From Chloroflexota bacterium (lineage in GTDB: Bacteria; Chloroflexota; Anaerolineae; Aggregatilineales; Aggregatilineaceae): a DNA stretch of 64,000 bases. How positions within the stretch are numbered: position 1 is the stretch's first letter; each line of letters begins with the position of its first letter. Shown piece by piece: positions 54,804-64,000 of the stretch. A program made the position numbers and the translations under genes. Under the pieces are notes generated by a model. It was not told the origin of the DNA, made no database searches, and saw nothing but the letters and a program-made list of their open reading frames with translations. The stretch spans positions 62,001 to 126,000 of the forward strand of contig JAAYCM010000115.1 in assembly GCA_012729765.1 (NCBI GenBank). Reading direction: 5' to 3'.

Positions 54804-55600
54804 GCCACCCCTCCCTGGCCCTGGATAATCTCCGCGAAGTCGCCGTACAGCTCGCCCAGGTAGGCTTTCTGCACCGTCTCGTTGCGCGTGATCTCAGCCG
54901 GCGTGCCTTCCGCCAGCACTTCGCCCTGGTGCATGACGGTGATGCGGTCGGAGATGTTCATCACCACGTTCATATTGTGCTCGACCAGCATGATCGTCTT
55001 GTCGCCCGCCTGCTGAATCCGGCGGATCGTCTCGATCAGCGCCGGGACCTGTTCGGTTGCCATCCCGGCGGTCGGCTCGTCCAGCAGCAGGATTTCGGCA
55101 TCCGACGCCAGCAGGATCGCCAACTCCAGCTTGCGCTTATCGCCGTGCGGCAGGATCGCCGCCGGGACGTGGGCGCGGTCATGCAGGCCCGCCTGCTCGA
55201 TGGCTTGCAGCGCGACGGCGTTATACTTCTTGAAGCGCTGGTAGTTCCACCAGAACTTGAAGCTGTCGCCGCCGCGAGCCTGGGCCGCCAGGCGCACGTT
55301 TTCCAGCACGCTCAGGTTGGGGAAGATATTCGTCACCTGGAACGAGCGCCCGATCCCCAGGTGCACGCGGCGATAGAGCGGCGCCAGCGTGATATCCTGA
55401 TCTCTGAAGCGCACCGTGCCGCGCGTGGGCCGCAGGTTGCCGGTGAGCAGATTAAACAGCGTCGTCTTGCCCGCGCCGTTCGGCCCGATGATCGAGTGCA
55501 GCTCGCCCTGCCGGACGCGGATATCGACATCGGCGACGGCGACCAGCCCGCCAAATTCTTTTCGTAACCCCTGACCTTCAAGAATGTACTTTTCCGACAT
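54800..55600 (-). CDS. livG: Branched-chain amino-acid-type ABC transporter ATPase (LivG)
   Basis: The protein has 266 residues. Walker A is GPNGAGKTT, then LGIGRSFQVTNIFPNLSVLENVRLAAQAR, Walker B ILLLDEPTAGMA and VEHNMNVVMNISDRITVMHQG. The usual LSGG signature is replaced by LPHGDKRKLELAILLAS, a change known in some LivG proteins (SYGEQR/HGxQR forms), so it is probably still active. It lies 77 bases after livK with a stem-loop between them. Confidence 0.93.
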   Translation of the reverse strand: MSEKYILEGQGLRKEFGGLVAVADVDIRVRQGELHSIIGPNGAGKTTLFNLLTGNLRPTRGTVRFRDQDITLAPLYRRVHLGIGRSFQVTNIFPNLSVLENVRLAAQARGGDSFKFWWNYQRFKKYNAVALQAIEQAGLHDRAHVPAAILPHGDKRKLELAILLASDAEILLLDEPTAGMATEQVPALIETIRRIQQAGDKTIMLVEHNMNVVMNISDRITVMHQGEVLAEGTPAEITRNETVQKAYLGELYGDFAEIIQGQGGVA

Positions 55601-55622
55601 GGGCCTGCTCGCTTGTTACATA

Positions 55623-55644
55623 GGGGAAGCGCGCACGCTTCCCC
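55623..55644 (-). other. Intercistronic stem-loop between livK and livG
   Basis: GGGGAAGCG and CGCTTCCCC form a perfect 9-base stem with a 4-base loop (CGCA), 34 bases past the livK stop. Hairpins at this place often protect the binding-protein mRNA or reduce read-through so that the binding protein is made in excess. Confidence 0.55.
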
Positions 55645-55677
55645 CACTGGTTAACGGGTAAAGGTGGAACGAGCGCG

Positions 55678-56955
55678 CTACTCGGCGGTGCGTTCCGCCA
55701 GCGGCGTGCAGTCGAGCGTCTCACTGCTGCGGTCCGCACCGGCTTCACACGGCGGGGCGGTTTCTTCAGCCGAGACTTCGGCTACCAACTCGTAGAACGC
55801 CTGCTCCTCGCTGTCGAGGTTGTCCAGCCGGACGACGTACATGGGCAGCGTCGCCTGATGATCTTCGGCGCGCAGGGTGTAGGTGCCCTTCGGGCCTTCC
55901 CAGCTCAGACCTTCCAGCGCCGGGATCAGGTCTTCGGTGAAGGTCGAGCCTTCGGCCAGCTCCACGCCATTGACGATCGCCTGCGCAGTTGCGAATCCGC
56001 ACTCGGTGAACAGGTCCGGCACGTCGCTGTAGCGCTCGATGTGCTGCTCGGTCAGCCAGTCGTTGATCTCGTTGTCGGGCAGGGTGTAGTGATAGACGAT
56101 CAGCCCAACGTTGCCGATCTGCGACTCGTCGGCGAACGCCGTCACGATGTCGTTCGAGTTGAAGCCGGTGATGATCACGGGCTTGTCTTCATCCACACCC
56201 AGGCCCAGTTCTGCCGCCTGCTGGAACAGGTTGATCGCGCTCGCGCCGGCCCAGGTGAAGAGCGCGCCATCCGCGCCGGAGTCGATCACCTGCTGCAGGT
56301 AGGGGGTGAACTCGGTCGTGTCAGTCGGGACGAAGATCGGGTCGCCGACGAAGGTCGCGCCCTTTTCCAGGAAGCCATATGCGAAGGCCGCCACCGAGCC
56401 ATAGCCGAAGGCGTAGTCTGGGGCAAGCTGGATATAGTTGGAGCCAACGTTCGCAACGGCCCACGACGCGATGTCGAGCGAGTCGTGATACGAGTTGCGG
56501 CAGGCGCGGAAGGTGGTCGGCTCGAAGAACTCGCCCGTGATGCGCGGGTCGGCAGCCGGGCCGGCCATCAGGACCACGTCGTACTCAGCCGCGATGCTGA
56601 CCAGGCCGAGCGTCACACCGGAATCGGGCGCGCCGACCAGAATCTCGACGCCCTCGACTTCGATCAGCTCGCGGGCCTGCTGCGCGGCGAGATCGGCGTC
56701 ACCGGCATAGTCGCGCACGACGACTTCGATCGGGCGCCCGGCGATTTCCAGCGTGCCGTCGGTTTCATAGTCGAGGCCCAGTTCCAGGCCGTTTTGCAGT
56801 TCCACGCCGTAGAGCTGGAGCACCGCCGAGAGGTCGGTCAGCAGGCCGATCTTCAACGGCTCGCCGCCGTCCTGGGCGGTCGTCAGCGAGGCCGACGGGG
56901 CCAGCGCAATCGACAGGATCAGCAGAATGGGGAGAATAACCGCTAATTTACGCAT
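55678..56955 (-). CDS. Periplasmic-type binding protein of the Liv transporter (LivK-like)
   Basis: The protein has 425 residues from ATG 56955, with AAGGAG 8 bases upstream. The signal peptide (MRKLAVILPILLILSIALAP) leads into a type I periplasmic-binding fold (PF13458): LKIGLLTDLSAVLQLYGVELQNGLELGLDYE, IEVVVRDYAGDADLAAQQARELIEVEGVEILVGAPDSG. The family binds branched-chain amino acids but also amides, urea and aromatic or other carboxylic acids. The acyl-CoA ligases just upstream make a carboxylate ligand plausible. The long open frame upstream to 57282 is shadow sequence. Confidence 0.92.
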   Translation of the reverse strand: MRKLAVILPILLILSIALAPSASLTTAQDGGEPLKIGLLTDLSAVLQLYGVELQNGLELGLDYETDGTLEIAGRPIEVVVRDYAGDADLAAQQARELIEVEGVEILVGAPDSGVTLGLVSIAAEYDVVLMAGPAADPRITGEFFEPTTFRACRNSYHDSLDIASWAVANVGSNYIQLAPDYAFGYGSVAAFAYGFLEKGATFVGDPIFVPTDTTEFTPYLQQVIDSGADGALFTWAGASAINLFQQAAELGLGVDEDKPVIITGFNSNDIVTAFADESQIGNVGLIVYHYTLPDNEINDWLTEQHIERYSDVPDLFTECGFATAQAIVNGVELAEGSTFTEDLIPALEGLSWEGPKGTYTLRAEDHQATLPMYVVRLDNLDSEEQAFYELVAEVSAEETAPPCEAGADRSSETLDCTPLAERTAE

Positions 56956-57103
56956 CTGAAAAGCTCCTTTTTGAGCAACGTCAGGACAGGTTGTGTGATA
57001 GCCTGGTTCGGTAGCTGATACATGTGAGATGGGCGATAAGTCTGATGGGTAGGCTGCCTCCTTTGCCTTCAGCATATCAGGCCATACGCTTGCATTACGA
57101 TAG

Positions 57104-58645
<1,542 letters not shown>

Positions 58646-58657
58646 GCGGTCCCTCTC

Positions 58658-59647
58658 CTAGCTCGTCCAGATAAACGCGGTAGCGGCCATCGTATAGCCC
58701 GCGCCGCTGCCGCAAAAGACGACCAGCTCGCCCGGCTGCGGCCCGCGCTGTTGCTCGATCGCGTCGTCGAGCGCCATCGGCATGCAGGCCGAGCCGGTAT
58801 AGCCCCACTTGTCCATGATGGTATGCGTTTTTTCGGGCGGCAGGCCGAGATCGGCCAGCACCACCTGGATGGTGCGCAGGTTGAGCTGCGTGAAGTAGAT
58901 CCGGTCGATGTCGCTCACCGGGCGGCCAATCTTGTCCATCAGCCCGCGCACGAGCGGCGGCCAGCCCAGGTTGTTGGTATCGGGCGGGAAGCGCTTGCGG
59001 ATTTCGAGACGCTGCGGGCGCGTCTCGGCCCCGCCGGTCGGCTCGACCGTGCCGCCGATGAAGACGCCCATATAGTCGTGAAACGCGCCGTCGGAACGCA
59101 TGCTGCCGCCCAGGAAACCAGGTTGATCGCCCGCGCTGAGCAGGACCGCGCCGCCGCCGTCGCCAAATAGCGTGCAGGTGCGTTTGTCGGTCCAGTCCAC
59201 GAAGCGTGTCATGCCATACGCGCCGATGACCAGGATGTGATTGTAGCTGGCGTCGGTCGCAATATAGCGGCTGGCGATGTCCAGCCCGATTACCCACGCC
59301 GCGCACGCGCTGTTCACGTCATACGTTCCGGCGTTGACCGCGCCGAGCTTAAGCTGCACGACCGACGCCGTGCCGGGCGAGACGTAGTCGGGCGTGTCGG
59401 TCGCCAGGATGATCAGGTCCACGTCTTCGGGCGGCACCTGGGCGCGCACCAAAGCTTCGCGGGCGGCATGCACGGCCAGATCGGACGTAACCTCGTCGTC
59501 GGCCATCAGGCGGCGCTCGCGGATGCCAACGTTCTCGATCAGCCACTGATCGACTGGCTCACCCAGGAGCGCGTCAAGCTCGGCGTTGGTGCGCACCCGC
59601 GCCGGAACATAGCGGCCCGTGCTGGCGATCTGTGCGTAGCGCGGCAT
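58658..59647 (-). CDS. Diverged KAS III (FabH)-like thiolase-fold protein A
   Basis: The protein has 329 residues with the FabH fold. The nucleophile C115 lies in YDVNSACAAWVIGL, and the glycine-rich FGDGGGAVLLS and CGSGAGYTMAATAF segments are present. The other two catalytic residues of FabH are changed: the HQAN-type motif reads TQLN (His to Thr253) and the GNTSA motif reads GYTGSA (Asn to Tyr283). Those residues drive decarboxylation of malonyl-ACP, so ordinary chain initiation looks unlikely. Acyl transfer or a non-decarboxylating condensation or cleavage is possible. It is 5 bases after the hydrolase gene. The fold is firm, the reaction open. Confidence 0.88.
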   Translation of the reverse strand: MPRYAQIASTGRYVPARVRTNAELDALLGEPVDQWLIENVGIRERRLMADDEVTSDLAVHAAREALVRAQVPPEDVDLIILATDTPDYVSPGTASVVQLKLGAVNAGTYDVNSACAAWVIGLDIASRYIATDASYNHILVIGAYGMTRFVDWTDKRTCTLFGDGGGAVLLSAGDQPGFLGGSMRSDGAFHDYMGVFIGGTVEPTGGAETRPQRLEIRKRFPPDTNNLGWPPLVRGLMDKIGRPVSDIDRIYFTQLNLRTIQVVLADLGLPPEKTHTIMDKWGYTGSACMPMALDDAIEQQRGPQPGELVVFCGSGAGYTMAATAFIWTS

Positions 59648-59652
59648 GATGA

Positions 59653-60447
59653 CTAGCTCCGCTGCCGGGTCACGCCGGCCAGATGCTGCCGGAGCACGGC
59701 GGCCCAGGCATCCGGCGCTTCGACATTGGGCGAGTGGCTGGCGGCGGGAATCTCAACGTACTCTGCGCCGGGCAGGTTCTCAACGATCGTCCGGCAGACA
59801 GCCTCGGTCGAGATGTACTGATCCTGTGCGCCGCGCACCACCAGCGCCGGGATACCGGCCAGCGCGTGCAGCCGGTCCACCACTGCCCACGCGCTGAGCG
59901 CCACCGGCCCGCGCAGGCTGGCTTCGTCGGTCTGCTTCAGGCTGGCCGCTTCGAGACGCTGCCAGTTGTCGTCGGCGGGGTGCAGCATTGCGATCCCGCG
60001 CAGGGCCATCTTCAGCAGCGCCTTGTCAGCTACCATCTGCTGGACGCGCGCCGGATCGCCCACCGCTGCCGGCATATCGCCCGCCACCCAGCCAGGGTTG
60101 AGCAGCAGCAGGCTTTTGACCTCGGCGGGGTGGTCGAGCGCGTATTGCAGCACGACGCTGGAGCCGAGCGAGTGCCCGACGAAGTGCGCCGCGCCCAGGC
60201 CGAGATGTTCCACCAGCCCGCGCAGATCGCCGGCCAGCATCTCGACCGTCCACTCGGCGGACGGGCCGGTCGTGTCGCCGCGCCCGCGCAGGTCCGGCGC
60301 GATGAAGTGATAGGCGTCGCCCAGCCGCTCCAGGGTGTATTCCCACCACACGCTGCTCGACGTGTTGCCGTGCACCAGCACGACCGGCTCACCCCGGCCC
60401 TGTTCCTTGTAATGGATCGTCAGATCACCTACGACTGCGGTCGGCAT
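59653..60447 (-). CDS. Alpha/beta hydrolase with Ser-Asp-His triad
   Basis: The protein has 264 residues from ATG 60447, with GAGGAG 9 bases before. The alpha/beta fold shows the HGNTS oxyanion region, nucleophile S93 in GHSLGS, D209 in RGAQDQYI, and H238 in AASHSPN. It resembles esterases, thioesterases and C-C bond hydrolases of the MhpC type. In this cluster it may cleave a thioester or a beta-diketone product, but this is inference. It sits between the second ligase and KAS-like A with small gaps, so it belongs to the operon. Confidence 0.9.
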   Translation of the reverse strand: MPTAVVGDLTIHYKEQGRGEPVVLVHGNTSSSVWWEYTLERLGDAYHFIAPDLRGRGDTTGPSAEWTVEMLAGDLRGLVEHLGLGAAHFVGHSLGSSVVLQYALDHPAEVKSLLLLNPGWVAGDMPAAVGDPARVQQMVADKALLKMALRGIAMLHPADDNWQRLEAASLKQTDEASLRGPVALSAWAVVDRLHALAGIPALVVRGAQDQYISTEAVCRTIVENLPGAEYVEIPAASHSPNVEAPDAWAAVLRQHLAGVTRQRS

Positions 60448-60467
60448 CCGGTTCGTCTCCTCAGAAA

Positions 60468-62015
60468 TCAGGCTTCCGGCTGGCCGAACTGTTGGGCCAG
60501 CGCCTTTTTGTCGATTTTACCCGCGCCGGTCTTGGGCAGAGCTTCCACGAATACGACCGACTTGGGAACCTTGTAGCGCGCCAGGTGGCCGCGCAGGAAC
60601 TCGATCACGTCCTCGCCGATCAGGCTGTGGCCCGGCTCCGTCACCACGATCGCGCGCCCGACCTCGCCCCACGTCTCGTCGGGGACGCCGATCAGTGCCG
60701 CCTCGTGGATCGCCGGGTGGCGGTACATCACGCTCTCAACCTCAGCCGGGTAGATGTTCTCGCCGCCGGAGATGATCATATCCTTCAGCCGCCCGACGAT
60801 GGTGTAGTAGCCCTCGTCGTCGCACGTGGCGAGATCGCCGGTGTGCAGCCAGCCGTTCACAATCGCCTCGGCGGTCGCGGCGGGATTGTTCCAGTAGCCC
60901 GGCGTGACGTGCGGCCCCCGGATCAGCAGTTCGCCCGGCTCGCCCGCGTCACAACGCGTGCCGTCGGGCCGGACGACTTTTACGTCCACGTGCATCAGCG
61001 GGAACCCGACCGCGCCCGGCTTGCGGCGCACATCGGCAGCCGGCAGCCAGAAGGTATTCGGCCCCGCTTCGGTCAGCCCATAGCCGGTCTTGAAGTCTAT
61101 GCCCTTGTCCCAGAAGCGCTCGAAGATCGGCATGGGGCAGGGCGCGCCACCGCTGATCACCAGCTTGAGCCGGCTGAAATCGGCTTCGGCCCAGCGCGGA
61201 TGCGTTTGCAGCTTGACAAACATGGTCGGCACGCCGAAGAACAGCGTCACGCCGCCGTCTTTGATCAGGTCGAAGGTCTGGTCCACGTCGAACCCGGCGG
61301 TCAGGATGTTCGTGCCGCCCGCGTGGATCAGCGGCAGCGTGAAGACATTCAGCCCGCCGGTGTGGAACAGCGGCGAGTTGAGGATCGTGACGTCGTTCTG
61401 GTCCAGCCCCCAGCTCATGACGGTATTGATGCTGTTCCAGGTCATGTTGCCATGCGTCAGGATCGCGCCTTTGGGCAGGCCGGTCGTGCCGCCGGTGTAG
61501 CAGATCACCCAGGGGGCGTCCCAGTCGAGATCGGGGCGCGGTGTGGTGAGCGTGGTGGAGTAGTCGTCACGCTCGCCGAAACAGCGATCGCCGGGCTGAG
61601 CCAGCGCGTTCAGCGCGATAAAGTGCTCGACGCCGGGGATCTGCGGGCGCAGGGCGTTCGTCGTCTCGATAAAGTCGTCGGAGTAGGCGAGCGCTTTGGG
61701 CGTGGTATCGGCGATCAGCCCTTGCAGCTCGGCGGGTGTCAGCCGCCAGTTGAGGTTTTGCAGGATCACGCCGAGCTTGTTGCAGGCCATCCAGATATCG
61801 AGATAGGCCATGCAGTTCGTGGCATACACCGCGATCCGGTCGCCCTGGCGCAGCCCCAGCGCGCGCAGATAGTTTGCCGTCTGGTTCGCCTGCGCGTTCC
61901 ATTCGGCATAGGTATAGTCGCGCCCGGTGATCGTGTCGCGGATGGCGAGCCGGTCCGGTGTCAGTTGGGCGCGGCGCTCTAAAAAGTCGGTGACATAAAG
62001 CGATTTTTGCTGCAT
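60468..62015 (-). CDS. AMP-forming acyl-CoA ligase (second of two)
   Basis: The protein has 515 residues, a paralogue of 57104-58645 with the same motifs: [94 protein letters not shown], and catalytic lysine in [12 protein letters not shown]. Here the P-loop keeps the usual Lys. The substrate is unknown; two ligases in one operon suggest two acids or two steps. It ends 20 bases before the hydrolase and starts 63 bases after the reductase stop. Confidence 0.93.
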   Translation of the reverse strand: MQQKSLYVTDFLERRAQLTPDRLAIRDTITGRDYTYAEWNAQANQTANYLRALGLRQGDRIAVYATNCMAYLDIWMACNKLGVILQNLNWRLTPAELQGLIADTTPKALAYSDDFIETTNALRPQIPGVEHFIALNALAQPGDRCFGERDDYSTTLTTPRPDLDWDAPWVICYTGGTTGLPKGAILTHGNMTWNSINTVMSWGLDQNDVTILNSPLFHTGGLNVFTLPLIHAGGTNILTAGFDVDQTFDLIKDGGVTLFFGVPTMFVKLQTHPRWAEADFSRLKLVISGGAPCPMPIFERFWDKGIDFKTGYGLTEAGPNTFWLPAADVRRKPGAVGFPLMHVDVKVVRPDGTRCDAGEPGELLIRGPHVTPGYWNNPAATAEAIVNGWLHTGDLATCDDEGYYTIVGRLKDMIISGGENIYPAEVESVMYRHPAIHEAALIGVPDETWGEVGRAIVVTEPGHSLIGEDVIEFLRGHLARYKVPKSVVFVEALPKTGAGKIDKKALAQQFGQPEA

Positions 62016-62042
62016 CTGTCTTGCCTGCTAAGTTTCTAGTTG

Positions 62043-62073
62043 AAGCAGGGGCACAGCACCCTGTCGCCTGCTT
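62043..62073 (-). other. Stem-loop between the reductase and second ligase
   Basis: AAGCAGG (62043-62049) and CCTGCTT (62067-62073) pair around a 17-base loop that itself holds CAC/GTG complementarity. No T-run follows, so an mRNA-stability role is more likely than termination. Confidence 0.3.
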
Positions 62074-62078
62074 TAATG

Positions 62079-62825
62079 TTACATCACCAGCCCGCCATCG
62101 ACGCTTAGCACGATCCCGTTGATAAATCCCGCCGCTTCCGACGCCAGGAACAGGTAGGCGTTGGCGATGTCTTCGGGCGCGCCCAGGCGGCGTACCGGCG
62201 TGCGCTCGATCAGCGCGTCGATCACCTTCTCCGGCACGGTCTTGATCATATCGGTGGCGATAAAGCCCGGTGCGATCGCGTTGGCGGTGATGCCCTTTGG
62301 ACCCAGCTCGCGTGCCCAGACGCGGGTCATGCCGATCACCCCGGCCTTGGTTGCGACATAATTGGTCTGGCCGAAGTTGCCGTAGATGCCGACCACCGAC
62401 GAAGTGGAGATGATCCGCCCATAGCCGCGCTCGACCATGTGCGGCGCGACAGCCTGGGTCAGGTTGAAGACGCCCTTGAGGTTGACATCGACCACCAGGT
62501 CGAACTCCTCTTCGGTCATCTTGACCAGCCGCGCATCGCGCGTCACCCCGGCATTGTTGCCCAGGATGTCGATCTGCCCGTAGGTGTCGAGCACCTGCGC
62601 GACCGCCGCCTGCACCTGATCGCGTTTTGTCACATTGCAGACGACGGCCAGACTCTCGCCGCCCGCTGCCTTGATCTCGTCGCTCACGCTCTGGACGTTG
62701 TCCCCGGCCATATCCAGCACGGCGACCTTCGCGCCCTCGCCGGCGAAGCGCAGCGCAATCGCCCGCCCGATGCCCTGTCCCGCGCCCGTGATCAGCGCGA
62801 CGCGCCCTTCAAGCTGTTTGCCCAT
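62079..62825 (-). CDS. FabG-type short-chain dehydrogenase (3-oxoacyl reductase)
   Basis: The protein has 248 residues of classical SDR length. The cofactor motif is TGAGQGIG at 13-20, NNAG at 90-93, and the catalytic set is S143, Y156 and K160 (STSSVVGIYGNFGQTNYVATK). It matches E. coli FabG at these places and should reduce a 3-oxoacyl thioester (or oxidise the hydroxyacyl form) with NADP(H) or NAD(H). It is much shorter than extended SDRs such as OleD. It follows KAS-like B by 46 bases in the same operon. Confidence 0.92.
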   Translation of the reverse strand: MGKQLEGRVALITGAGQGIGRAIALRFAGEGAKVAVLDMAGDNVQSVSDEIKAAGGESLAVVCNVTKRDQVQAAVAQVLDTYGQIDILGNNAGVTRDARLVKMTEEEFDLVVDVNLKGVFNLTQAVAPHMVERGYGRIISTSSVVGIYGNFGQTNYVATKAGVIGMTRVWARELGPKGITANAIAPGFIATDMIKTVPEKVIDALIERTPVRRLGAPEDIANAYLFLASEAAGFINGIVLSVDGGLVM

Positions 62826-62871
62826 AATGCGCAGCCCCTTATATAGATGTTCGCAAAAAACTATAGCGCGG

Positions 62872-63894
62872 CTAACCCCAGCGGAACGCCGTTGCGCTCC
62901 AGGTGTAGCCGGTGCCCGCCCCGGCCAGCACGATCAGATCGCCGGGCTTGATCTTGCCCTGCGCCAGCCCCAGTTCTAGGGCCAGCGCCTGATCGACGCT
63001 CTGAATGTGGCCGTAGTCTTCCAGGTAAACCGACTGTTCGGCGGTCAGGCCGACTGCTTGCAGAATCTCCAGGTAGAACGAGCGCTTCATGTGGGTGATG
63101 CCCAGGAAGCGCAGGTCGTCCAGACGATAGCCGCTCTGCTCGACCGATTCGGTGATCACCTCGACAAAGCGATCCAGTGACACCGCGCCCAGCCGCTCGG
63201 CCATATACGCCGCGTTGTGCACGTCCAGCCGCCCGTGCAGCGATCCCATCTCGCCCGGCAGCAGCGCGACTCCCTCATCCGCCGGCGTCATGATCACGGT
63301 ATCGGCCAGCGTGCCATCCGTCTTGACCGCCGACTCCAGCACGAGGTTACGGTCCAGCCCGCGCTGAAAGACGACCGCGCCGCCGCCCGCGCCGAAATTG
63401 AACATGAAGCGCGTGCGCATGTTGTCGAAGTCGATCAGGTCGTTTTCGCGGCTGGCACTCACTAGCAGGACGTTGTTCAGACGGGGATCGAGGCGCATCA
63501 TATCGCGCACGGCCTTGTACGCGATCGGCGCACCGGCGCACAGCGCGTACATCTCGAAGGCATAGGCGTTGGTCGCGCCGAGCAGGTTTTGAATCTTGGA
63601 CGCCGCCGACCAGACGATGTGGTCTTTGTACTCGCTGCCGTGATACACCACCAGATCGATATCCTGGGGCGCGAGTTTGGCCTGGGCCAGGGCGCGCTCA
63701 CCGGCGCGGCAGGCCATCGCCGTGATCGTGTCGTCCGGCCCGGCCAGATGCACCTGGCGGATTCCCATTTTTTCCAGCACGACGAATTCCGGCAGGCCGG
63801 TCCGCGCGGCGATCTCGGCGCCGGTCATGACGCGCGCGGGGAGATAGGTGCCGATCCCGGCGATGCCGATAGGGGGGAGCTCGATAAGTGTCAT
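62872..63894 (-). CDS. Diverged KAS III (FabH)-like thiolase-fold protein B
   Basis: The protein has 340 residues from ATG 63894 (an upstream TTG at 63930 is less likely). The fold matches KAS III, with nucleophile C119 in FEMYALCAGAPIAYK and NFGAGGGAVVF. The HQAN-type motif reads THMKR with H268. The FabH GNTSA motif reads GHIQS, so His296 replaces Asn. This gives Cys-His-His, the triad of KAS I/II, in a KAS III frame. It is the promoter-proximal gene of the operon and a distant paralogue of the gene at 58658-59647. The reaction is unknown; it may be a condensing enzyme or a thiolase-like enzyme acting on CoA substrates. Confidence 0.88.
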   Translation of the reverse strand: MTLIELPPIGIAGIGTYLPARVMTGAEIAARTGLPEFVVLEKMGIRQVHLAGPDDTITAMACRAGERALAQAKLAPQDIDLVVYHGSEYKDHIVWSAASKIQNLLGATNAYAFEMYALCAGAPIAYKAVRDMMRLDPRLNNVLLVSASRENDLIDFDNMRTRFMFNFGAGGGAVVFQRGLDRNLVLESAVKTDGTLADTVIMTPADEGVALLPGEMGSLHGRLDVHNAAYMAERLGAVSLDRFVEVITESVEQSGYRLDDLRFLGITHMKRSFYLEILQAVGLTAEQSVYLEDYGHIQSVDQALALELGLAQGKIKPGDLIVLAGAGTGYTWSATAFRWG

Positions 63895-63965
63895 GAGGCT
63901 GTCCAAAAAAAGAGCCGCTAAGTTCGACAAATGATATTCTGGCTAGTTTGAGCGTACCGGATGCT

Positions 63966-63987
63966 AGTTACGCGCCAGTTACGCGCC
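63966..63987. repeat. Tandem 11-base repeat upstream of the acyl operon
   Basis: AGTTACGCGCC occurs twice in a row, 72 bases before the first gene of the operon. It may be a direct-repeat operator or chance. Confidence 0.3.
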
Positions 63988-64000
63988 GAACAGGGGGAAA

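Overview
The window is about 64 kb of high-GC, densely coded bacterial DNA with no rRNA, tRNA, CRISPR array or insertion sequence that I could find. The mix of genes suggests a Chloroflexota (Anaerolineae-like) organism. It has ferredoxin-linked 2-oxoacid oxidation, a sodium-pumping decarboxylase set, tandem YfhO-type membrane proteins, NACHT-like NTPases, and many ABC importers and MacB/FtsX-type ABC systems. This lineage call is inference: there is no marker gene here.

Layout. (1) 1-1227, minus: the 5' part of a membrane-anchored P-loop NTPase (cut by the window edge) and a coiled-coil zinc-ribbon protein. (2) 1399-14110, plus: a surface-polysaccharide or protein-glycosylation block. Two pairs of large membrane proteins are interleaved A-B-A'-B', followed by a family 2 glycosyltransferase, a polyprenyl-phosphate sugar transferase and an O-antigen-ligase/TPR fusion. 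A further membrane protein is convergent on the minus strand. (3) 15235-18137: an alkyltransferase-like DNA-binding protein and a GH31 glycosidase. (4) 18427-26595, plus: a GltD-like flavoprotein with its own terminator, then aminotransferase, CoA-transferase, the four subunits of a VorB-type 2-oxoacid:ferredoxin oxidoreductase, and a lone HypE. Read together these form a pathway from amino acid to 2-oxoacid to acyl-CoA to free acid. (5) 26623-30892: TPR membrane protein, rhomboid protease, secreted M1 peptidase, STAS anti-sigma-factor antagonist.

(6) 30979-34954, minus: an FtsX-type permease flanked by two paralogous ATPases. (7) 35468-41110, plus: an oligopeptide importer with a Tat-exported binding protein and a fused double ATPase. 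(8) 41200-45383: a Lon N-terminal-domain protein, then a second MacB-like ABC pair preceded by an AT-rich region rich in palindromes. (9) 45688-48089: a small monooxygenase-fold protein, an iron-type alcohol dehydrogenase and an EamA transporter. (10) 48290-51813, plus: carboxyltransferase, OadG-like, biotin carrier and OadB-like subunits, together a sodium-translocating methylmalonyl-CoA-type decarboxylase.

(11) 51894-63894, minus: eleven co-directional genes. Six encode acyl-metabolism enzymes: two diverged KAS III-like proteins, two acyl-CoA ligases, an alpha/beta hydrolase and a FabG-type reductase. They are followed by a complete Liv-type importer (livK-G-F-H-M). This is the most interesting part of the window: the KAS III-like proteins have altered catalytic residues, and the set matches no pathway I can name with confidence.

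Most gene starts were chosen from ribosome binding sites, start-stop overlaps and family N-termini. Where a longer open frame extends upstream, the entry says so.
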